From Streptomyces cellostaticus (GTDB lineage Bacteria > Actinomycetota > Actinomycetes > Streptomycetales > Streptomycetaceae): a stretch of DNA of 64,000 nt. Made by a program: the position numbers and the translations under genes. Positions 58,701 to 64,000 of this stretch are shown here, in pieces. The DNA lies in assembly GCF_001513965.1 (NCBI RefSeq), contig NZ_KQ948029.1:115775-179774 (forward strand). Reading direction: 5' to 3'. How positions within the stretch are numbered: the stretch's first letter is position 1; each line of letters opens with the position of its first letter. Under the pieces are notes generated by a model. It had not been told where the DNA came from. It did not search any database and saw only the letters and a list, made by a program, of their open reading frames with translations.

Positions 58701-61700
58701 TGCAGCGGTCGAGGAACTCTCCTTGGAAGTTCCCCTGGTTCTTCCCGACTCGGGCGACGTGCAGGTGCGGATCGTCGTCGGTGCGGCGGACGAGACGGGA
58801 CGCCGCTGCCTGGACGTGTACGCGCGTCCCGGCGAAGACGGCCCGACGGTGGGCGGCTGGACCCGTCACGCGAGCGGCACTCTGTCACCGAGCACACCGC
58901 AGACCGCCGCGCGCAGCGATGACACGCGAGCGCTTGCCGTGTGGCCACCGGCCGGGGCGAGGCGGCTCGACATCGACGGTCTCTACGACTCCCTCGCGGA
59001 GGCGGGCTTCGACTACGGGCCGACGTTCCGCGGGCTGCGAGAGGTCTGGCAGCACGGTGATGATCTCTTCGCCCTTGCCACACTGCCCGAGACCGCCGAG
59101 GGATCGGACAGCGGCCGGTTCGGACTGCATCCGGCGCTGATCGACTCCGTGCTGCACGCGGCGGTGGCCGGCGGCGTCATCGAGGTAACCGGCGACCAGG
59201 GCTGGATGCCCTTCTCGTGGTCCGGGGCGGACCTGTCCGGGGAGTGCGGCCCGAGCGTGAAGGTCCGGCTCTCCCCGGCCGGCGAGGGCGTCGTGTCCCT
59301 GACGATCGCCGACGAGCACGGCCGCAGGATCGCGCACGTCGAGGCGTTGACGTTCCGGCCGGCCAGTGCCGAGCAGGTGCGCTCGGCGCGCGGCGGGCAG
59401 GAGCAGTCGCTGTACGAACTGCGATGGCGACCGGTCGGACAGAGCGGGCAGGAAACCCACCACGGGCAGTGGGGCGTTCTCGGTGCGAAGAACGGCCTCG
59501 CCTCCCGGCTCTGCGAAGCGGGTGGCGCGAGTGCCGTGTGCTACGAGTCCCTGGACGACGTCCTCTCGGGGGAGGCACCCCGGCACCTCGTCCTGTGTCT
59601 GGACGACTTCGTCGCCGCCGGCCCCGATCTGCTCGCCGCGGCCGGCAACGCGGACCAGCGCGTGCTGGACTGGGTCCAGCGGTTCCTCGCCGAGGAACCC
59701 CTTTCCGAATCCACGCTGGTGGTGCTCACCCGCCTGGCCCTCGACACCGGTGGCGGGGAGAGCGTCGAAAGCCTGCCCGGCGCGTCCGTGTGGGGCCTGA
59801 TCCGGTCCGCCCAGACGGAGCACCCCGGCAGGTTCCGGCTGGTGGACCTCGACGACGAGGAGACCTCCTGGGCACGCTTCCCGGACGCGCTCGCCCTCGG
59901 TGAGGACCAACTGGCGCTGCGCGGCGGCGCGTACCTCGTCCCCCGCATCACGCCGACCGCACCCGCGGACCACCGGATCGAGCCCCCGGCGGCCGGCGCT
60001 CACCGGCTGGGCATCCCGGACAAGGGGACGCTGGAGAACCTGACCTGGGTGGCGTGCCCCGAGGTGGAAGAGCCCCTGAGGAGCGGGCAGGTCCGCATCG
60101 CCGTACAGGCCGCGGGGCTCAACTTCCGAGACGTCACGATCGCTCTGGGGCTGGTGGACAGGACGGCCATCGACGCCGGGCTCGGCAGCGAGGGCGCCGG
60201 AGTGGTGCTGGAGGTGGCGGACGACGTGACACGTCTTTCGCCGGGTGACCGGGTGACGGGCATCTTCTCCGGCGCCTTCGGCCGCGTGGCCGTGGCGGAT
60301 CACCGCATGCTCATGCCCATCCCCGACGGGTGGAGCTACGCCGAGGCGGCATCTGTGCCGTGCACCTTCCTCACCGCCTACTACGCGCTCTTCCACGTGA
60401 TGAAGCTGGAGAAGGGACAGCGGGTTCTCATCCACGCCGCGGCAGGCGGCGTCGGGATGGCCGCCGTTCAACTGGCGAAGCACGTCGGCGCCGAGATCTA
60501 CGGCACCGCGAGCCCGGCCAAGTGGCCCACCCTGCGCGCCCTGGGACTGGACGACGAGCACCTGGCATCGTCGCGCGATCTGGAGTTCGCGAGGAAGTTC
60601 CTGGACTCCTCGGGCGGCCGCGGTGTGGACGTCGTGCTGAACTCCCTCGCGCACACCTTCGTCGACGCCTCGCTGACGCTGCTCCCCGAGGGCGGGAACT
60701 TCATCGAGATGGGGAAGACGGACATCCGCGATCCCCGCCGGGTGGCAGCCGATCACCCCGGAGTCGACTATCAGGCCTTCGACCTCTACGCGGCGGGCCC
60801 GGACACGATCCACGCGATGTTCCGGGCCGTCATGGAGCTGTTCGCCGACGGACGGGTGCAGCTGAACCCGGTCTCCGTCCGGAACATCCGCGACGCGCGC
60901 AGGACCTTCCGCGAGATGAGCCAAGGCCGCCACGTCGGCAAGCTGGTCTTCGAGGTGGGCGACGGCTTCGGCGGCGGCACCGTGCTGGTCACCGGCGGGA
61001 CCGGGGGAGTGGGTTCGCTGGTGGCGCGGCACCTCGTCGCCGAACACGGCGTGCGGAGTCTGCTGCTGGCGAGCCGTCGGGGCATGGCGGCCGACGGGGT
61101 TTCCGAGCTGGTTGCGGACCTGGAGGGGGCGGGCGCGGCTGTCCGGGTCGTGGCATGCGATGTCGCCGACCGGGCTGCCGTGGCGGACCTGCTCGCGGAC
61201 ATGCCCCGTCAGTACCCGCTGACGGCGGTCGTGCACGCGGCAGGTGTGCTGGCGGACGGCACCGTCGAGTCGCTGACCGCACAGAGCCTCGACCGCGTGC
61301 TGCGCGCCAAGGCCGGCGGTGCGGTCAACCTGCACGAGCTGACCCAGGGACACACCCTGTCGGCGTTCGTCCAGTTCTCCGCCCTCGCGGGCACGCTCGG
61401 CACCGCAGGACAGGCCAACTACGCCGCGGCGAACGGGTTCCTGGACGGTCTGGCGGCCCAGCGCAGGGCGTCCGGCCTGGCCGGCACCTCGCTGTGCTGG
61501 GGCTGGTGGGAGCAGAGCAGCGGCATGACCGGGGACCTGGACCAGGCCGACCTGTCCCGGCTGCGGCGGATGGGCATCGCCGCGATGCCGACACCCGAGG
61601 CACTGGCCCTGTTCGACTCGGCGTGCGCGATCGACGAGCCGGTCCTCATCCCGGCCCGGGTGGACGTCGCCGCGCTGCGGAACAAGAGCGGTGACGAGGT

Positions 61701-62289
61701 GCCGCTGCTCCTGCGCGACCTCGCCGACGGCGGTCGTCCACGCCGGAACAGGGCGAGCACGGCCAAGGACGGCGGCGCTCTCGCTCTGTCCGCCAGGCTG
61801 GTCACCCTGCCGGCCGACGAGGCGGAGGCAGCCGTCCTGGACTGGGTCCGCGACCAGGTCGCCATCGTGCTCGGACACCCGTCCGGCGCGGTCGTCGACG
61901 TCGACCAGGCGTTCACCCAGCTCGGATTCGACTCGCTGACCTCGGTCGAACTGTGCAACCGCCTGGCTTCCTCGACCGGACTGCGCCTGCCGACCACCCT
62001 CGTCTTCAGCTACCCCACCCCACGCGAGCTGGGCGAGCACCTCGTCGGCCTGCTGCGTCCGGCACCGGACCCGGGCTCGTCCGAGGACGCGGAGATCCGC
62101 GAAGTGCTGCGCAGCGTCCCGATCGACAGCCTGCGCAGCGCGGGCCTGTTGGAACTGGTCCTGGCATGCGCCGACCCGGTCCGGCCGAGCGGCGACGGAC
62201 AGGTGGCGGACGCGGACACCGGTACGGACGAACTGTCGGACCTGGACCTGGAAGCACTGGTCGAGCTGGCTCTGGATGAGAAGAGGTAA
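55720..62289 (+). CDS. PKS extension module: KS-AT(malonyl)-DH-ER-KR-ACP (fully reducing)
   Basis: 2189 aa. A docking helix (DVLDYLKRTSIELIETRKRLKEL) precedes KS (TACSSS, Cys near 207). AT has GHSVGEIAAAH near 660 and HAFH near 759, malonyl-type. DH has HAVFGAVVVP near 968 and HPALIDSVLH near 1138, both catalytic residues present. ER has LNFRDVTIALG near 1468 and HAAAGGVGMAAVQLAK near 1572. KR has GGTGGVGS near 1758, LAD, and GQANYAAAN (Tyr near 1901). ACP has LGFDSLTSVEL near 2072. All reductive domains look intact, so the module should add a saturated CH2-CH2 unit. It begins 9 bp after the previous gene with GGGAGAG before the ATG. Confidence 0.94.
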   Translation: MTNDNNADVLDYLKRTSIELIETRKRLKELTEAAAEPIAVVGVACRFPGGAASPEALWELVQAGADVVSDFPQDRNWDLEGLYDPDPDRPNSCSTRSGGFLHDAGDFDAEFFGINPREALAADPQQRLLLETSWESLERAGIDPQTLRGSNTGVFAGLAYFGYGNHFFTPEIISGYAQTGSLLSVASGRVAYTLGLEGPAVSTDTACSSSLVAVHQAVQSLRQGECGLALAGGVTVMAMPQVFREFSRQRGLSADGRCKAFADAADGTGFSEGVGMLVLERLSDAQRSGRRIWAVIRGSAINQDGASNGLTAPSGPAQQRVIRAALANARVQAGDVDVVEAHGTGTTLGDPIEAQALLATYGQDRDPGNPLWLGSLKSNIGHTQAAAGVGGIIKMIMAMRHGVLPRTLHVDRPSTHVDWSAGAVELLTEAREWTSAPGRPRRAGVSSFGASGTNAHLILEQAPAQETAPGAAGQVPGEADGLVPWVVSARSEQALRAQAEKLRDFAACDAGLDLADVGWSLASGRARFEHRAVLLGRDRDELLSALASLSDGAESAGVVRGVAGELGATVFMFPGQGSQWAGVARQLYDTFPVFAQSLDEICARFDAHLPFALKPLLLADEPADRERTDIAQPALFALQVSLYRLIAQYCPQPNHLIGHSVGEIAAAHVSGVLGLDGATRLVAARGRVMQTVGERGAMLAVRASETEVSTLLGPYDRIGIAAVNGPESVVVSGLCDEVHDLRDRLVADGTSAKLLEVDHAFHSPLMDPILDEFAESIHELPAGEMSIPIVSTRLGRVATLQELTSVEHWVQHVREPVRFYDAVECARAAGANVFLEVGPGSTLASITQEAFAGEGVDDAVVLSASRRNRGAAEALTGALAQLHVQGGSVDWDALFGTRRWVDLPTYAFQRQWYWLDFLAGTEPADVASAGLSAPEHPLLGAVVDHPGTDEVVFTGLWSLRTHDWLADHAVFGAVVVPATAYLDLALSAGDVVGCAAVEELSLEVPLVLPDSGDVQVRIVVGAADETGRRCLDVYARPGEDGPTVGGWTRHASGTLSPSTPQTAARSDDTRALAVWPPAGARRLDIDGLYDSLAEAGFDYGPTFRGLREVWQHGDDLFALATLPETAEGSDSGRFGLHPALIDSVLHAAVAGGVIEVTGDQGWMPFSWSGADLSGECGPSVKVRLSPAGEGVVSLTIADEHGRRIAHVEALTFRPASAEQVRSARGGQEQSLYELRWRPVGQSGQETHHGQWGVLGAKNGLASRLCEAGGASAVCYESLDDVLSGEAPRHLVLCLDDFVAAGPDLLAAAGNADQRVLDWVQRFLAEEPLSESTLVVLTRLALDTGGGESVESLPGASVWGLIRSAQTEHPGRFRLVDLDDEETSWARFPDALALGEDQLALRGGAYLVPRITPTAPADHRIEPPAAGAHRLGIPDKGTLENLTWVACPEVEEPLRSGQVRIAVQAAGLNFRDVTIALGLVDRTAIDAGLGSEGAGVVLEVADDVTRLSPGDRVTGIFSGAFGRVAVADHRMLMPIPDGWSYAEAASVPCTFLTAYYALFHVMKLEKGQRVLIHAAAGGVGMAAVQLAKHVGAEIYGTASPAKWPTLRALGLDDEHLASSRDLEFARKFLDSSGGRGVDVVLNSLAHTFVDASLTLLPEGGNFIEMGKTDIRDPRRVAADHPGVDYQAFDLYAAGPDTIHAMFRAVMELFADGRVQLNPVSVRNIRDARRTFREMSQGRHVGKLVFEVGDGFGGGTVLVTGGTGGVGSLVARHLVAEHGVRSLLLASRRGMAADGVSELVADLEGAGAAVRVVACDVADRAAVADLLADMPRQYPLTAVVHAAGVLADGTVESLTAQSLDRVLRAKAGGAVNLHELTQGHTLSAFVQFSALAGTLGTAGQANYAAANGFLDGLAAQRRASGLAGTSLCWGWWEQSSGMTGDLDQADLSRLRRMGIAAMPTPEALALFDSACAIDEPVLIPARVDVAALRNKSGDEVPLLLRDLADGGRPRRNRASTAKDGGALALSARLVTLPADEAEAAVLDWVRDQVAIVLGHPSGAVVDVDQAFTQLGFDSLTSVELCNRLASSTGLRLPTTLVFSYPTPRELGEHLVGLLRPAPDPGSSEDAEIREVLRSVPIDSLRSAGLLELVLACADPVRPSGDGQVADADTGTDELSDLDLEALVELALDEKR
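56863..57006 (+). repeat. 144-bp stretch identical to 51250-51393 (KS region)
   Basis: This is the partner of the block in the preceding PKS gene, flanked by mismatches on both sides while the surrounding KS and AT sequences differ freely. Recent gene conversion or module duplication is the simplest reading. Confidence 0.85.
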
Positions 62290-62294
62290 GTGAC

Positions 62295-64000
62295 ATGACC
62301 AACTCCGCGGATCGCACAGCGGACGGCGCGGACCGGGTCCAGCGGGCGCTTCGCACGCTGCTGGAGGAGCGCGACCGCCTCCGGCAGGAGAACGACGTCC
62401 TGAAAGCCGGCCGCGGCGAGCCGATCGCCGTGGTGTCCATGGCGTGCCGCTACCCGGGAGGTGTGTCCTCGCCCGAGGAGCTGTGGGAGGTGATCCGCAG
62501 CGGCCGGGACGTCGTCGACGAGTTCCCGGGGGACCGCGGGTGGCGGGACTTGTATGATCCGGATCCCGACACCCTCGGCAGCTCGTACGTGCGTCACGGA
62601 GGGTTCCTGACGGACGTGGCCGGCTTCGACGCGGGCTTCTTCGGCATCAGTCCGCGTGAGGCGCTGGCGATCGATCCGCAGCAGCGCTTGTTGCTGGAGA
62701 CGTCGTGGGAGGTCTTCGAGCGGGCAGGCATCGTTCCCGCCGACGTGCGCGGGGCCGACGTCGGCGTCTTCTCCGGGGTGAGCTCGCCCGAGTACGGGTG
62801 GCGATTCCTGGAGGCGGGCCAGAGCGAGCTGGAGGGCTACCTGCTGCACGGCAGCCTGCTGAGCGTCGCGTCCGGCCGGGTGGCGTACGAGCTGGGGCTG
62901 ACCGGGCCGGCCGTGTCCGTGGACACGGCGTGTTCGTCGTCGCTGGTGGCCCTGCACATGGCGGTGCAGTCACTGCGTTCGGGGGAGTGCTCGCTGGCGC
63001 TGGCAGGCGGGGCGTTGGTGATGTCGACGCCCGCGATCTTCGTGGAGTTCTCCCGGCAGCGCGGTCTGTCGGCCGACGGCCGGTGCAAGTCCTTCGCGGA
63101 CGGAGCCGATGGGACCGGCTGGGCCGAGGGGGTGGGTGTGCTGCTCCTCGAGCGGCTGTCCGACGCCCGGCGCAACGGCCACCCGGTGCTGGCTGTCGTC
63201 CGCGGTTCCGCGGTGAACCAGGACGGGGCCAGCAACGGGCTGACCGCTCCCAACGGCCGCGCCCAGGAGAAGGTGATCCTGAAGGCACTGGCGAACGCGG
63301 GAGTCGCGGCCTCGGAGGTGGACCTGGTCGAGGCCCACGGCACCGGAACCGTGCTGGGGGATCCCATCGAGGCAGGTGCTCTGCTGGCGACCTACGGCCA
63401 GGACCGGGCTGAGGGCAGGCCGCTCTGGCTGGGGTCCCTGAAGTCGAACATGGGTCACGCCCAGGCCGCTGCCGGGGTCGCGGGGGTCATCAAGGCCGTG
63501 ATGGCCATGCGCCACGGGCACCTGCCCAAGACCTTGCACGTGGATGCGCCCTCACAGCACGTGGACTGGTCGTCCGGTGGGGTCGAACTGCTGGTGGAGG
63601 GGCGTGAGTGGACCCGGGCGGACGGTCCGCGGCGGGCCGGGGTGTCGTCGTTCGGAGTCAGCGGCACCAACGCGCACGTGATCCTGGAAGAGGCACCGCC
63701 GCAGGAGCAGGCCGACGAGCGCGGTCCGGACTCGGGCGTCGCCGGCGGCCTCGTGCCCTGGGTGGTGTCGGGCAAGAGCGCGGCGGCCCTGGAGCGGCAG
63801 GCGGGCAAGCTGCGCGATCTCGCCGCTGCCGATGCGGGCCTGGACCTCGCCGATGTCGGCTGGTCGTTGGTGTCGGGCCGGGCGCGGTTCGAGCACCGTG
63901 CGGTGGTGCTGGGGCGCGACCGGGACGAGCTGCTGAGCGGCCTTGCGTCGTTGAGCGAGGGCGCGGAGTCCGCCGCAGTGGTGCGCGGTGTCGCCGGGAA
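62295..64000 (+). CDS. PKS extension module, partial (KS complete, AT begins; runs off the right edge)
   Basis: About 568 codons are visible. A docking helix (ADRVQRALRTLLEERDRLRQE) precedes a full KS: EPIAVVSMACRYPGG, VDTACSSSLVALH with Cys near 213, EAHGTGT and LKSNMGHAQAAAG. The linker and the start of the AT region follow (VPWVVSGKSAAALERQAGK). The frame is open to the last base. The ATG at 62295, 5 bp after the previous stop, follows GAGAAGAGG. Extender specificity and reductive domains lie beyond the window. The linker after KS is closely similar to that of the previous gene. Confidence 0.93.
   Translation, partial: MTNSADRTADGADRVQRALRTLLEERDRLRQENDVLKAGRGEPIAVVSMACRYPGGVSSPEELWEVIRSGRDVVDEFPGDRGWRDLYDPDPDTLGSSYVRHGGFLTDVAGFDAGFFGISPREALAIDPQQRLLLETSWEVFERAGIVPADVRGADVGVFSGVSSPEYGWRFLEAGQSELEGYLLHGSLLSVASGRVAYELGLTGPAVSVDTACSSSLVALHMAVQSLRSGECSLALAGGALVMSTPAIFVEFSRQRGLSADGRCKSFADGADGTGWAEGVGVLLLERLSDARRNGHPVLAVVRGSAVNQDGASNGLTAPNGRAQEKVILKALANAGVAASEVDLVEAHGTGTVLGDPIEAGALLATYGQDRAEGRPLWLGSLKSNMGHAQAAAGVAGVIKAVMAMRHGHLPKTLHVDAPSQHVDWSSGGVELLVEGREWTRADGPRRAGVSSFGVSGTNAHVILEEAPPQEQADERGPDSGVAGGLVPWVVSGKSAAALERQAGKLRDLAAADAGLDLADVGWSLVSGRARFEHRAVVLGRDRDELLSGLASLSEGAESAAVVRGVAG

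Overview
The window is very GC-rich, gene-dense DNA with overlapping ATGA/GTGA gene junctions, StrR-, LmbU- and MbtH-type proteins and modular megasynthases. It reads as a Streptomyces-like actinomycete chromosome. Nearly all of it is one hybrid NRPS/type I PKS cluster, which runs off the right edge inside a PKS gene. No rRNA, tRNA, CRISPR array or insertion sequence was recognised.

Left arm (1-12.2 kb): precursor supply and regulation. A KtzI-like ornithine N5-hydroxylase (264-1616, minus) and a KtzT-like piperazate synthase of the PaiB fold (1917-2561, plus) diverge from a shared promoter region. Next come an LmbU-family regulator (minus), a StrR-family ParB-like regulator (plus), and a compact argCJBD operon (minus) that would make extra ornithine. 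Between the convergent strR-like and argD genes lies about 1 kb of 193-bp tandem repeats built from the ends of both genes. A serine-hydrolase-fold protein with a degenerate active site and a type II thioesterase follow.

Centre (12.7-38.9 kb): an apparent long rightward operon. It holds mbtH, a second LmbU-family gene, a free-standing A domain, a PCP, a flavoprotein monooxygenase, three NRPS genes (C-A-T-E-C-A-T / C-A-T-E-C-A-T / C-A-T-TE), a type II TE and a DrrAB-type ABC exporter. Pocket residues read by eye give piperazate-type codes for three of the five modules, a threonine code for the last module, and one unassigned acidic code. The colinear prediction is D-Pip, X, D-Pip, L-Pip, Thr-type, then TE release.

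Right arm (39-64 kb): four genes with no obvious biosynthetic role (DHFR/RibD-like, secreted polysaccharide deacetylase, DUF2236 protein, TetR) come first. The cluster then resumes with a PHBH-type hydroxylase, a PCP-P450-'Cys thioesterase' trio, and type I PKS genes: a KSQ loading module with a methylmalonyl-type AT, a KS-AT-DH(defective?)-KR-ACP module, a KS-AT-DH-ER-KR-ACP module, and the start of a further module.

Together these genes fit a polyketide-capped, piperazate-rich cyclic depsipeptide of the azinothricin/dentigerumycin general type (inference; the compound cannot be named from sequence alone). The main unusual points are: a recurring 16-bp palindrome in promoters of both halves of the cluster; a GHCAG 'thioesterase' that looks like a SyrC/CmaE-type aminoacyl shuttle; amplified gene-end tandem repeats; a 41-bp nested TetR operator; and a beta-lactamase-fold protein lacking its catalytic Lys and Tyr.
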